Source of the DNA: Actinomadura alba | GTDB lineage: Bacteria; Actinomycetota; Actinomycetes; Streptosporangiales; Streptosporangiaceae | Assembly (NCBI RefSeq): GCF_014323705.1 | Contig: NZ_JABVEC010000007.1 | Location: 1 to 64,000, forward strand | Direction: 5' to 3' | Length of the DNA stretch: 64,000 nucleotides | Shown: one piece after another, positions 18,653 through 27,598 of the stretch | How positions within the stretch are numbered: the first letter of the stretch is position 1 | How the letters are laid out: every line of letters begins with the position of its first letter | Program-made: the position numbers and the translations under genes | The notes under the pieces: generated by a model | Told to the model about the DNA's origin: nothing | The model's input: only the letters and a program-made list of their open reading frames with translations | The model's database searches: none

Positions 18653-19291
18653 ATGGAAACCCTGGCCGTCGCGCATCCGCTGGTCGCGCACAAACTCACC
18701 ACGCTGCGTGATGTGCGCACCGACTCACCCACCTTCCGCCGGCTCGCCGATGAGCTGGTCACGCTCCTCGCGTACGAGGCGACCCGCGATGTCCGCGTCG
18801 TCGACACGAACGTGGACACTCCCCTTCAGGCCACCGAGGGCGTACGGCTCGCGCGGCCGGCGCCTCTCGTGGTGCCCATCCTGCGGGCCGGGCTCGGCAT
18901 GCTCGACGGCATGACGAGGCTGCTGCCGACCGCCGAGGTCGGTTTCCTCGGCATGATCCGCGACGAGGGCAGCCTGCAGGCCCAGACGTACGCCACGCGG
19001 CTGCCCGACGACCTGTCCGGCCGGCAGTGCTACGTCCTCGACCCGATGCTGGCGACCGGCGGCACGCTCGCGGCGGCGATCCACCTGCTGCTCGCCCGGG
19101 GGGCGCGCGACGTGACCGCCCTGTGCCTGCTCGCGGCGCCCGAGGGGCTGAAGCATCTGGAGGACTCGTTCACCGGCATCGCGGCGCCCATCCGGGTCGT
19201 CACCGCGGCGATCGACTCCCACCTGAACGAGAACGGATTCATCGTGCCGGGGCTGGGAGACGCCGGAGACCGGTTGTACGGGGTGGTCTGA
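18653..19291 (+). CDS. upp: Uracil phosphoribosyltransferase
   Basis: Salvages uracil to UMP using PRPP. A 212-residue protein. It carries [13 protein letters not shown], the PRPP loop [14 protein letters not shown], and the C-terminal uracil-binding [20 protein letters not shown]. The ATG at 18653 opens [15 protein letters not shown], matching family starts. Confidence 0.97.
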   Translation: METLAVAHPLVAHKLTTLRDVRTDSPTFRRLADELVTLLAYEATRDVRVVDTNVDTPLQATEGVRLARPAPLVVPILRAGLGMLDGMTRLLPTAEVGFLGMIRDEGSLQAQTYATRLPDDLSGRQCYVLDPMLATGGTLAAAIHLLLARGARDVTALCLLAAPEGLKHLEDSFTGIAAPIRVVTAAIDSHLNENGFIVPGLGDAGDRLYGVV

Positions 19292-19458
19292 GCCGCACCT
19301 CGCTGGGGATCCCTTTAATCCGGCATGGGTTGATCACTGGATCACCGAGGGTAATGAACCGCTACGGAACGGCAGCGCCGTTCCCTCCGCCGCCGTGACC
19401 ATCGGGGGCCTGACGGAGGGCGCCGACAAGGTGCGCGTTAGCGAGTTCGAGGAGCGTC

Positions 19459-19710
19459 ATGGCCCACCCAGGGGGAAGCGAGCCGCCCGGTTACGAACAG
19501 GTGACCGCGGACCTCATCGAGGAGTTCACCGGGATCCACCCACCGGCGCTGGTCTCCCGCTGCGTCGCGGCGGCCCGGCACAGCTCCGAGGACGTGACCG
19601 GGTCGGCCACTCCGGAGCTGGTGCTGTGCATCGCCCGCAAGCACCTGCAGATCCTGGCCACGGTGGCCGCGGAGCGCCGGCGTCAGATCACCTTCGACAA
19701 CACGCCTTGA
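19459..19710 (+). CDS. Small helical protein
   Basis: An 83-residue, mostly helical protein (VTADLIEEFTGIHPPALVSR ... TPELVLCIARKHLQILATVA). It resembles actinobacterial small proteins annotated as three-helix-bundle dimerisation domains, but the match is by impression only. It lies on the same strand as, and 75 bases ahead of, the 51-residue gene. Function unknown. Confidence 0.65.
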   Translation: MAHPGGSEPPGYEQVTADLIEEFTGIHPPALVSRCVAAARHSSEDVTGSATPELVLCIARKHLQILATVAAERRRQITFDNTP

Positions 19711-19785
19711 CCCGCTTTACCGGGCGCGGCCTCTAGTGTAGAAACAGAGCTGGGTCAGTGGGTCAGCACGTTTCAGGAGGCAGCC

Positions 19786-19941
19786 GTGCCCGCCAAGGAG
19801 TTCGTCCCCTGGGTGGCCACGGCGATCGTGCTGGGTCATTCCGTCCGACAGCCCGTATCGATCATCCCCGGCGTTGACACCGCCGGCCTCGTCTCGGAGA
19901 TCGGCGCGCTGCCCGCCCTCGTCCGCGCTCCCGCCTCATGA
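19786..19941 (+). CDS. 51-residue protein coupled to PH-domain gene
   Basis: GTG start preceded by CAGGAGG with 5-base spacing. The peptide opens MPAKEFVPWVATAIVLGHSV and ends LPALVRAPAS. Its TGA overlaps the ATG of the PH-domain gene (ATGA), so translation is probably coupled. Mild hydrophobicity at residues 8-17 could allow membrane association. Not recognised. The ribosome site and overlap are the evidence that it is real. Confidence 0.6.
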   Translation: MPAKEFVPWVATAIVLGHSVRQPVSIIPGVDTAGLVSEIGALPALVRAPAS

Positions 19942-20465
19942 GGCTGGTGACGCCCGGCGACTCCGCGCCGGCGTCGGTCAACCGGTATCTCCTCCCGCAC
20001 GAGAATCAGGTCATCACGGTGCGCCGGCATCCGGCGGTGCTCATGCAACCGGTGGCGCTGGTGCTCGGCGGCCTCATCGTCGCCGGCGTCCTCAGCAACA
20101 CGATGGCGGGCTCCGGGGGCGCGGCGGTCAGCTGGATTTGGTGGGCCTGGCTGATACTCCTCGGCTGGTTCGTCTGGAAGGTCGCCGAATGGTCGGTGGA
20201 TTACTTCGTCATCACGAACCAGCGCATGATCCTCACCACCGGTCTCATCACCCGCAAAGTGGCGATGATGCCCCTGACCAAGGTGACGGACATGGGCTTC
20301 CAGCGCTCTATCACCGGACGCATCCTGGGCTATGGCGAGTTCGTCCTCGAATCCGCCGGGCAGGAGCAGGCGCTGCGCACGGTCGACTACCTGCCCTACC
20401 CCGAGCAGCTCTACCTCGAAGTCTGCGAAATGATCTTCCCCAACAAGAATCCCTCGGATGATTGA
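19938..20465 (+). CDS. PH domain (bPH2) membrane protein
   Basis: A 175-residue protein. A short N-terminus is followed by two membrane segments (about residues 38-57 and 65-85), then a bacterial PH (YdbT/bPH2) domain: SVDYFVITNQRMILTTGLIT, then MPLTKVTDMGFQRSITGRIL with GYGEFVLESAGQEQALRTVD. The family is widespread and of unknown function. The start overlaps the preceding 51-residue gene. Confidence 0.88.
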   Translation: MRLVTPGDSAPASVNRYLLPHENQVITVRRHPAVLMQPVALVLGGLIVAGVLSNTMAGSGGAAVSWIWWAWLILLGWFVWKVAEWSVDYFVITNQRMILTTGLITRKVAMMPLTKVTDMGFQRSITGRILGYGEFVLESAGQEQALRTVDYLPYPEQLYLEVCEMIFPNKNPSDD

Positions 20466-20624
20466 CGAGGCCGCCCACATCCGATTCCGGTGGATCGGGG
20501 CGGCACGACGAGAACTGCAGGACTTTGTCCGCAATGCTTGGGTTACTCTCGATGTGAGTTGTGCCTCAGCATGCCATCATGTCGGAACCAGAGCCGCCTG
20601 ATTTCTTCCGCTAAGTGAGTTCAC

Positions 20625-21998
20625 ATGCCGGGTCTAGGCAATGTCGGTGAGCGAGTCCGTGACCTGCGTCTGTCCAGGCGCCTGTCACAGGCGCAGCTGG
20701 CCGGGCATGACCTTTCTGACAGTTACATCTCGTTGATCGAGTCCGGCAAGCGCACCCCGACGCCGGCGGTGCTGCGACTGCTCGCCGAGCGCCTCGGCTG
20801 TACGGCCGAGTACCTCTCCGAGGGCATCGCGCCGGAGCAGCGGGCCCATCTCGAGGTCCGGGAGCGCCATGCCGACCTCGCGCTGCTGGACGGCCGGCCC
20901 GACGCGGCGCTGGCGGGTTTCGACGAGGTGATCGAGCACACCGACGACCCCGAGCTGACGGCGCGCTCCCGCTGGGGACGGGCGCGCGCGCTCGAGGCGA
21001 TGGATCGCTTCGCCGAGGCGATCGGAGCCCTGGAGGCGCTGCGCGAGCAGGCCGAACGTGACCCTGGCCGGTCGAGCTGGCTGCCTCCCGTGATCTCGCT
21101 GGCGCGCTGCTATCACGCCGCCGGTGACCTCGGGCAGGCCATCGCCCTCGGCGAGCGGGCCCTCGCCCGGCTGCACGAGCTCGAACTCACCGTGGGGCAG
21201 GAGCACACCGAGGTCAGCCGGGTCTTGCTGCTCGCCTATGTAGACCGCTCCGAACCGGCCCGCGCACATGGGCTCGGCCGCAGCGTGCTGGTCGGCGCCG
21301 AGACGGCCGGCGCGTCGATCGCACTGGCCTACCAGCGGGCCAGCGCCAAGGCCCTTGAGGACGGCGACATCGGCGACGCGCTCTTCTTCGCCGAGCAGGC
21401 ACTGGCGGCGCACGTCGAGGGAGCGCGCGCGGAGGCACACGCCCGGCTGCAGATGGCCGGGGCCAGGGCTCTGCTGCGGGGCACGGCGCCGTACGGCATC
21501 GGAGACGCGGTCGAAGGGAACGCGGCACAGGAGGCACTCGACCTTCTGCGCGCGTGCGCGCCCGCACTGCGAGGAGCCGAGGCGACCCAGTGCGCGATCG
21601 AGACGGCCAGGGCACTGGTGCTGCTCGACGAGCCCGCGCAGGCCGTCGACGCCGCCGAGCAGGCACTCGACCGGCTCGCCGGCGACTCCACCCCCGAGCT
21701 CGTGAACGGGACGCGGGCCCTCGAGACGGTCCGGGCCCGGCTCGTCCTCGCCCAGGCCCGCCTGGCGCAGGGCGACCGCACCACGACCTCGTCCGTGCTG
21801 CGCGCGGCCGCCGGCGAACTCGACCGGCTCACGCCCGGCCGGCCGACGGCGCACCTGTACCGGGAGCTCGGTGACCTGTACGAGTCCACCGGCGACATCA
21901 ACGGTGCCACCACCGCCTACCGCCGGGCCCTCGAGGCCGCGGGCCTGCGGCCGATCTCGCGGGCGCAGAGCATCGCCTCCAACGCGGTCGGGCTGTAG
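20625..21998 (+). CDS. XRE-family regulator with TPR C-terminus
   Basis: A 457-residue protein. The N-terminal HTH (GERVRDLRLSRRLSQAQLAG ... SDSYISLIESGKRTPTPAVL) binds DNA. Residues from about 75 on form tetratricopeptide-type helical repeats (for example HLYRELGDLYESTGDINGAT). This layout matches peptide-sensing or partner-sensing RRNPP-like and actinobacterial XRE-TPR regulators, but the signal is unknown. It is transcribed alone. Confidence 0.88.
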   Translation: MPGLGNVGERVRDLRLSRRLSQAQLAGHDLSDSYISLIESGKRTPTPAVLRLLAERLGCTAEYLSEGIAPEQRAHLEVRERHADLALLDGRPDAALAGFDEVIEHTDDPELTARSRWGRARALEAMDRFAEAIGALEALREQAERDPGRSSWLPPVISLARCYHAAGDLGQAIALGERALARLHELELTVGQEHTEVSRVLLLAYVDRSEPARAHGLGRSVLVGAETAGASIALAYQRASAKALEDGDIGDALFFAEQALAAHVEGARAEAHARLQMAGARALLRGTAPYGIGDAVEGNAAQEALDLLRACAPALRGAEATQCAIETARALVLLDEPAQAVDAAEQALDRLAGDSTPELVNGTRALETVRARLVLAQARLAQGDRTTTSSVLRAAAGELDRLTPGRPTAHLYRELGDLYESTGDINGATTAYRRALEAAGLRPISRAQSIASNAVGL

Positions 21999-22358
21999 GA
22001 GCCCTCGACCGTCGAGCGGCGCTCCCGCGCGGAATCTCGTGCGCGGACGCCGTGACGCCGCCTCCCGATGCGGTGGCCGTGTCCCCGCTCAGCGGTCCCG
22101 CGACCACCGCAGGCTGGGACGAAGCATTCATAAGGGGCCATAACATGGTTTAAGGGGATGGCCCGCTCGCCGGAGGGATCTTGGCTCCGCGTCGGTCCGC
22201 CGTGCGTTCCGGTCGGCTCGAACCTCTGGGCGGCCGATCGGCGGCGTTCGAATCGGGGGCGCGGACTGCACGGGACAGGATTCCTCCCGGGCCGGCCCCG
22301 GGGCCGCCGCCGCGCCGAATCGGCCCGAGGGCGAGGCTCGACCAGGGCGAGGCGCGGT
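21999..22358. other. Intergenic, 360 bp, nothing assigned
   Basis: The space between the convergent XRE-TPR and DMT-transporter genes. It contains a locally AT-richer patch at about 22126-22160. No convincing RNA, terminator stem or coding sequence was seen. Confidence 0.5.
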
Positions 22359-23222
22359 TCAGCCGAGGGTGACGAGCGCGACGCCCGCCACCGCGACGGC
22401 GAGACCGGCCCGCTGGACGACCCTCAGCCGTTCGCTGTAGACCACGCGGGCCAGCAGCACGGTGACGGCGGGGTAGAGCGAGGTCAGCACGGCGGCGAGG
22501 CTGAGCATCCCCCGCTGGGCGGCCAGGTAGTACAGCGCGTTCCCGACGGCGTCGAGGACTCCTGAGAACAGCGCCAGTACCAGCGTGGTGGCCCCCGACA
22601 GGCGGCCGCCGCCCATGCGCCCGCCCAGGATCACGGCGATGATCAGGAGCAGCGCGACCCCGCTCGCCCGAGAGGCGACGAGCGGCCACAGACCGTTGCC
22701 GTCACCGGCCTCCTTGAGCATGGTGAAGAAGACGCCGAAGGCGAGACCGGACACGGCCGCCAAGAACGGTCCGCCGCCCATCAGCCGCCTGGACGTGACA
22801 CGATCTCCGGCCCGCCCGCCGTCCTCCATGCTGACCATGCCGATGGCCGCCACGCAGAGCACGACGCCGGCGAGCACAGTGGCCCCGAGCCGTTCACCGC
22901 GCATGGTCCCGACGGCGACGGGCAGGATCGCGGCGGCCAGTGCGGAAACCGGTGCCACGACGCTCATCGGTCCCTGGGCGAGGGCGCGGTAGAAGGTGAG
23001 GATGCCGGTGGCTCCGGCCAGGCCGGCCGCGAGTCCCCAGGCCAGACCGCCGCCCGTCGGCGGCCCCGTGGTGAGGACGGCGGCGGCGGACAGGAGCACG
23101 AGGCCGACCGGCATGCCCAGCAGAAGGACCCTGAGCACACTCGACCGTCTCGAGGCCGCGCCACCGAGGAAGTCGGCGACACCGTAGCCGAGCGCCGCGC
23201 CGAGGCCGAGCAGTGTCACCAT
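22359..23222 (-). CDS. DMT-superfamily (EamA) transporter
   Basis: A 287-residue protein with about ten membrane segments in two EamA repeats. It opens MVTLLGLGAALGYGVADFLG and ends LRVVQRAGLAVAVAGVALVT. The ATG at 23222 overlaps by 1 bp the stop of the B3/B4 gene upstream, so the two are cotranscribed. With the divergent XRE-cupin regulator this forms a familiar amino-acid or metabolite export unit, but the substrate is not known. Confidence 0.88.
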   Translation of the reverse strand: MVTLLGLGAALGYGVADFLGGAASRRSSVLRVLLLGMPVGLVLLSAAAVLTTGPPTGGGLAWGLAAGLAGATGILTFYRALAQGPMSVVAPVSALAAAILPVAVGTMRGERLGATVLAGVVLCVAAIGMVSMEDGGRAGDRVTSRRLMGGGPFLAAVSGLAFGVFFTMLKEAGDGNGLWPLVASRASGVALLLIIAVILGGRMGGGRLSGATTLVLALFSGVLDAVGNALYYLAAQRGMLSLAAVLTSLYPAVTVLLARVVYSERLRVVQRAGLAVAVAGVALVTLG

Positions 23223-23899
23223 CACTCGGCCCCGGGACCGATGAGCCGGGTCTCGATCCGGACCTCCGGCGTGATCGTGCGCAGCCGTACGGCGAGTTCG
23301 CCGGCCGCCTCGCGAAGCGTTTCGAGGGAGTAGGGCTCCAGCCGCTCGAAGATGAACAGCGCGTTCTTGGTCGATTCGGTGATGCGGGTGCGGGTGCACT
23401 GCCGCCAGTTCCAGCGACGGCAGGTGACGCCCTCGTCGTCGCGCCAGACGACCTCGCCGGGCTCGGGGTGCTCGACCACGGATTCTCCACCGGCGACGGT
23501 GTCGAACACCTCGTCGCCGACCGCCCGTACGAGCCGGGCCGGGCCGAGGTAGCCGTCGAGGTCCTCGCCGCCCACCGGCAGCACGTACTCGACGCTGATC
23601 GCGTTGTAGGCGTCCACCACCCGGTTGATGGCGGGCAGCGCTTCGGCCCGCCTCAGCAACGCGTCCACGGAGGGGCGGGTCCGCTTCGGCTTGGCCCCGA
23701 ACCCGCGGTACGCCTCCTGCCAGGCCGCCACGTGGGGGTGGTCTTCCGCGCGGGCGGCGCCGTCGCCGGCGATCCGCAGCCAGTCCGTGGACTCCGAGTC
23801 ACTGGGGGCGTTGGCCAGCCCCTCGGCGGTCATGAGCAGAGCGGCGAAGTCCGGGCGGAGACTCCTCACCGCGTCGTCGACCGAGATCTTCTCCAGCAT
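23222..23899 (-). CDS. B3/B4 tRNA-binding domain protein
   Basis: A 225-residue protein of the B3/B4 family, which resembles the editing domain of PheRS beta. Features include ALPAINRVVDAYNAISVEYV, VLPVGGEDLDGYLG and VVWRDDEGVTCRRWNWRQCT. Free-standing B3/B4 proteins are thought to bind or hydrolyse aminoacyl-type substrates. It is the first gene of a two-gene unit with the DMT transporter and divergent from the XRE-cupin regulator. Confidence 0.87.
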   Translation of the reverse strand: MLEKISVDDAVRSLRPDFAALLMTAEGLANAPSDSESTDWLRIAGDGAARAEDHPHVAAWQEAYRGFGAKPKRTRPSVDALLRRAEALPAINRVVDAYNAISVEYVLPVGGEDLDGYLGPARLVRAVGDEVFDTVAGGESVVEHPEPGEVVWRDDEGVTCRRWNWRQCTRTRITESTKNALFIFERLEPYSLETLREAAGELAVRLRTITPEVRIETRLIGPGAE

Positions 23900-23930
23900 G
23901 CTGACATCCCCTCACCGGACGGTCATCTTA

Positions 23931-23948
23931 ATGCAACCTGCGGTGCAT
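23931..23948. promoter_or_regulatory. Candidate operator for the XRE-cupin regulator
   Basis: ATGCAACC and GGTGCAT form an imperfect palindrome (ATGCA-N8-TGCAT), flanked by TTA and TAA, 31 bases upstream of the B3/B4 start in the divergent promoter. The assignment to the divergent regulator is inference from position. Confidence 0.4.
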
Positions 23949-24066
23949 CATAACGACCGATCGGCTGCCAAGCCCGTCGGGGCCACCTCGCAGCGGCCCT
24001 ACTGTTGTCGCAACCGGGTGGGACGCCGGCGGAGCGGTGTCCTTGGGACGGCGACCAGGAGGCGTG

Positions 24067-24630
24067 GTGAGGGATTCGGAGCCGGTCGGCGAGGCGGTGG
24101 CACGGACCGTACGCGCGCTGCGATCCGAGCACGGATGGAGCCTCGACCAGCTGGCCCACCGGGCCGGGGTGAGCAAAGGGATGCTCGTCGCGCTCGAGCA
24201 GGGGCGTGGCAATCCCAACCTCGGCACGCTGATCCGCATCGCGGACGCACTGGGCGTGCCGCTGACCCGGCTGGTCCAGGTCGAAGAGGAGCCGCCGGTA
24301 CGGGTGTTCTCCGCGGACCGGCACGTCGTCCTGTGGCGCGGACCCTCCGGCGGCCAGGGAAAGCTGCTCGCCGGCAGCGACCCGCGCCCGTCGATCGAGC
24401 TCTGGTCATGGGAGATCAGGCCCGGCGAACCGCACGAGAGCGACGCGCACATCCCCGGTACCCGTGAGATCGCCTATGTCGAGCAGGGGACCCTGACCCT
24501 CACCGTCGACGGCAGGTCCCATGTGATCGAGGCAGGGGCCGCTGTGGTGTTCGCCGGAGACCGGCCGCACTCGTACGGCAATGAGCACGACGAGGTGTGC
24601 CGCTTCATCCTCGCCGTCATGGACCTTTGA
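24067..24630 (+). CDS. XRE regulator with C-terminal cupin
   Basis: A 187-residue protein. The HTH (RALRSEHGWSLDQLAHRAGV, then LEQGRGNPNLGTLIRIADAL) is followed by a cupin_2 sensor (GTREIAYVEQGTLTLTVDGR ... AAVVFAGDRPHSYGN). GTG codons at 24064 and 24067 both follow AGGAGG. The second has the better spacing. The divergent B3/B4 and DMT genes are the likely targets. Confidence 0.9.
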   Translation: MRDSEPVGEAVARTVRALRSEHGWSLDQLAHRAGVSKGMLVALEQGRGNPNLGTLIRIADALGVPLTRLVQVEEEPPVRVFSADRHVVLWRGPSGGQGKLLAGSDPRPSIELWSWEIRPGEPHESDAHIPGTREIAYVEQGTLTLTVDGRSHVIEAGAAVVFAGDRPHSYGNEHDEVCRFILAVMDL

Positions 24631-24766
24631 GGCCACGGCGCAGGTGACGCGCCGTTCCAGGAACCGGCGATGCGTACGCAATCGTTGAGGTGAAGGGCGT
24701 CACGACGCCTTTTCCCGTCACGACCCGTCGCGCACGGGCAGCCGACCATCGGGAGGGCCACGGACG

Positions 24767-25807
24767 GTGAGCCAGAGCAGAGCCCTCAGACCCTCCCGCG
24801 TGCTGGGCGCCACCATGCTGCTGGGCGACGGAACGGCCGGCTGGACGGCGGTGCCGGCCGAGGTCTCCGAACCGCAGTACCTGCTGAACGACGTGGCGGC
24901 GTCGCCTTCGGAGGCGTGGGCGGTCGGGCAGGCGCAGGACCATCCGGTGATCGCGTACTGGGACGGCTCGCACTGGACGGCGGCACCGGCCGAACGGCCG
25001 CCCGGGGCCGTCGGCGCTGGGCTGCTCGGTGTGGACGTGGCCGCCCGGGGGTCCGCCATCGCCGTCGGCGGTGCCTACGACCGGCTGGCCGGCGAGGAGA
25101 TCCCGCTGGTCCGGCACTGGGACGGGGCCCGGTGGAACACCGCGGAGCTCGACGGCGGCCACGTGCTGACCGGGGTGACGATGCTCTCCGCCGCGGAGGC
25201 GTGGGCGGTCGGTCATGGAACCGGCCCGGGCGACGGGCGGCCCGTCCCGGTGGCGCTCCACTGGACCGGCGACGGCTGGACCCGCGCCGCGACACCACCG
25301 ATCGCCGGCGGCCGGCTGCTCGCCGTCGCGGGTACCTCGCCGCGGGACGTCTGGGCCGTGGGCGCGTCGGGCCGGGACGCGCTGATCCTGCACTTCGACG
25401 GGCACGACTGGAACCGGGTGCGGAGCCCGGCCGGGTCGCGGCCGCTCACCGACGTGGTCGCGTTGTCGCCCTCCGACGCCTGGGCCGTGGACGGCGGCGG
25501 GGTGCTGTGCTGGAACGGCCGGTCCTGGCGGCGTATGGACACCCCGCCGCTCACGTCGGCGAACACCATCAGCGCACTCGCCCCGTCGGACATCTGGGTG
25601 GCCGGCGCCGGCGGTGAACTCGCGCACTTCGACGGCCGGACCTGGAGCCGGGCCGGCTCGCCGCCACCGCTGGGCGAGGCGGCCGTCTGGCTCGGCTCGG
25701 CCTCGGCGGCACCCCACACGATCTGGATGGTGGGAACCCGGCAGACCGCCGACGTGTCCGCGCCCGCCGGCCGGCACACGTACGCGACCGACCGCGGCGA
25801 GACCTGA
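24767..25807 (+). CDS. Beta-propeller-like repeat protein
   Basis: A 346-residue protein built of about seven repeats of the form hhAhSPSEAWAVGxxxxxPhhhxWDGxxW (for example ASPSEAWAVGQAQDHPVIAY, GTSPRDVWAVGASGRDALIL, ALSPSDAWAVDGGGVLCWNG). This repeat is typical of actinobacterial secreted beta-propeller proteins, but no clear signal peptide is seen after the GTG at 24767, which follows GGGAGG. A longer start was not found. Function unknown. Confidence 0.75.
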   Translation: MSQSRALRPSRVLGATMLLGDGTAGWTAVPAEVSEPQYLLNDVAASPSEAWAVGQAQDHPVIAYWDGSHWTAAPAERPPGAVGAGLLGVDVAARGSAIAVGGAYDRLAGEEIPLVRHWDGARWNTAELDGGHVLTGVTMLSAAEAWAVGHGTGPGDGRPVPVALHWTGDGWTRAATPPIAGGRLLAVAGTSPRDVWAVGASGRDALILHFDGHDWNRVRSPAGSRPLTDVVALSPSDAWAVDGGGVLCWNGRSWRRMDTPPLTSANTISALAPSDIWVAGAGGELAHFDGRTWSRAGSPPPLGEAAVWLGSASAAPHTIWMVGTRQTADVSAPAGRHTYATDRGET

Positions 25808-25920
25808 GACCCGCCGGCAGCTCGGCGCTCAACGCTCAACCGCCCGGCACTCACCGCCCCACCGCCCGGTACCCGGTGCTCAGCCGGTCAGCCGCTCCGC
25901 CGCTCACTCGCTCCGCCGGT

Positions 25921-25950
25921 CAGCCGCTCAGCCGCTCAGCCGCTCAGCCG
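25921..25950. repeat. 8-bp tandem repeat across the clamp-gene stop
   Basis: CAGCCGCT is repeated 3.75 times at 25921-25950, with degenerate CAGCCGGT/CGCTCCGC units just upstream (25880-25920). The first two copies lie outside the clamp CDS and the rest encode its last residues (VRLSG). Confidence 0.7.
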
Positions 25951-27102
25951 AACGGACATGACCAGATAGCGGTAGCCGGGCTCACCCCCGCCGGAGCCCG
26001 CCGGAGCCGCAGGCGGGTCGCCGGCCGCCCGCTCCCCCGCGTCACCGGACCCGCCGGTGATGAGCGCCGCCCTGGTCGCGCCGGCGCAGTCGATCACCGC
26101 GGTCTCGCTGTCGAGCCCGGCCAGCCCGTCGAGCAGGAACTTCGGATTGAAGGCGATGTCGACATCGTCCCCGCCGAGCCGGGCCGGAAGTACCTCGCTC
26201 CCCCGGGCGGCATCGCCGCTCGCCGCGCGGATCCGTACCTCGCCGGGGGTGAAGGCGAGCCGGACCGGGGTGGCGCGTTCCGCCACGAGCGCCACCCGCT
26301 TGATCGCCTCGATGAACGGCGCGGTGGGCACCTCGGCACGCGACGTCCACTCGCCGGCGAGCCGGGACCGGTAGTCGATGAACTGGTCGTCGAGGAGCCG
26401 TGTCGTCATGCGCCGCCCGCCGCTGTCGATGCCCATGAGGGTGTCGCCGACACCGTCCAGCGAGATCGCCGCCTCGGTGCCGTGCCGCAACGACTTGACC
26501 GCGTCGGCGAGGGCGCGCGCCGGGACGACGGCGGTGGCCGTGAGGCCGGGTCGCGCCGGTGTCCAGGTCAGGTCGCTCGCGGCGATCCGGTACCGGTCGG
26601 TGCAGGCCAGCCGTACCGTGTCGTCGTCGATGTCGACGCGCACGCCGGTGAGCATCGGCAGCGTGTCGTCGCGGCTCGCGGCGACGACGACCTGGGCCAC
26701 CGCGGTCGCCAGCAGACCGCCGTCGACGGTGCCCGCGAGCGCCGGTTGCCCGGGCAGGGTCGGGTAGTCCTCCACCGGCATGGTCAGCAGCCCGAACTCC
26801 GCGCTCCCGCACGTCACTACCGCTTCGGCGCCGTCGGTGGAGATCTGCACGGGATGTGGGGGAAGGCTGCGCACGATCTCGGCGAGCAACCGGCCGGGCA
26901 CCAGGACACGACCCGGCTCGGCGACGTCGGCGTCGACCGTCACCCGCCCGGACACCTCATAGTCGAAGCTCGACAGCGTGAGCCGGTCGTCGGCCTCGAT
27001 GAGCAGCCCCGCGAGCACGGGAAGTGTGGGACGGGCGGGCAGCATGCGCGCGGCCCATGCCACGGCATCGGCCAGCACATCATGATCGACCCGGATCTTC
27101 AC
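25936..27102 (-). CDS. DNA polymerase III beta clamp paralogue (DnaN-like)
   Basis: A 388-residue sliding-clamp homologue with the three-domain DnaN layout. It includes WAARMLPARPTLPVLAGLLI, VEDYPTLPGQPALAG, ACTDRYRIAASDLTW and the C-terminal YLVMSVRLSG, which replaces the usual YLLMPVRL. A Gly/Ala/Pro-rich insert of about 25 residues (SGDAGERAAGDPPAAPAGSG) sits just before the last strand. The start is GTG. No dnaA, recF or gyr gene is adjacent, so this is probably a second clamp rather than the oriC-linked dnaN. The role of extra clamps is not established. Confidence 0.85.
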   Translation of the reverse strand: MKIRVDHDVLADAVAWAARMLPARPTLPVLAGLLIEADDRLTLSSFDYEVSGRVTVDADVAEPGRVLVPGRLLAEIVRSLPPHPVQISTDGAEAVVTCGSAEFGLLTMPVEDYPTLPGQPALAGTVDGGLLATAVAQVVVAASRDDTLPMLTGVRVDIDDDTVRLACTDRYRIAASDLTWTPARPGLTATAVVPARALADAVKSLRHGTEAAISLDGVGDTLMGIDSGGRRMTTRLLDDQFIDYRSRLAGEWTSRAEVPTAPFIEAIKRVALVAERATPVRLAFTPGEVRIRAASGDAARGSEVLPARLGGDDVDIAFNPKFLLDGLAGLDSETAVIDCAGATRAALITGGSGDAGERAAGDPPAAPAGSGGGEPGYRYLVMSVRLSG

Positions 27103-27201
27103 TCGGCCCGCCTTCCGTCGGGAGCACCGGCCCTCAGAACGTTATGCGGGGGTGCCGACAGAACCGGCCGGGTCTCAATGGCCGCCGCCCTGCCGGTTGA
27201 A

Positions 27202-27433
27202 CGGCCGGCGCAACGCGACGACGTCAAACGCGCCGAGGCGTGGATCCGGGCCCGCGCGGGGTACTTTCGACGCGAACATGTCGCGGGTGTTCCTCGTCGG
27301 CGACTCCGCCGGCGGGCACATCGCGACGAACATCGGCACGCACAGGCGAGCGAACATCCGCTACCGCGGCGTCGTGGGATTCAGCCCGTCGCGGATCCAC
27401 GGCACCGTGGGCCTGTGGAGCAGCAACCGGTGG
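27202..27433 (+). pseudogene. Alpha/beta-hydrolase remnant
   Basis: Fragment of an esterase/lipase of the alpha/beta-hydrolase-3 type. One frame gives RDDVKRAEAWIRARAG. After a frame change near 27258 it continues TFDANMSRVFLVGDSAGGHI, which carries the nucleophile-elbow motif GDSAGG, then NIRYRGVVGFSPSRIHG. Both the N-terminal half and the catalytic Asp/His part are missing. It is a decayed gene between the clamp paralogue and the peptide/methyltransferase locus. Confidence 0.65.
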
Positions 27434-27477
27434 GACGCCGGCGCAGCCGGTTGTAACCCGCCGACACGGTGGACAAC

Positions 27478-27518
27478 AACGGCCCCGGTCCCTCCGCTTC
27501 GAGAGGATCGGGGCCGTT
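27478..27518. terminator. Terminator hairpin upstream of the peptide gene
   Basis: A 10-bp perfect outer stem (AACGGCCCCG / CGGGGCCGTT) with partial inner pairing (CCCTC/GAGAGG). It insulates the peptide-methyltransferase unit from upstream transcription. Confidence 0.75.
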
Positions 27519-27598
27519 CCGCTGTGCGCCACACCCGCCTATCGATCTTCCAGCGCGGGTACCGTCCCCCATACCGGGACACAAGAGAGGAGCCCACC

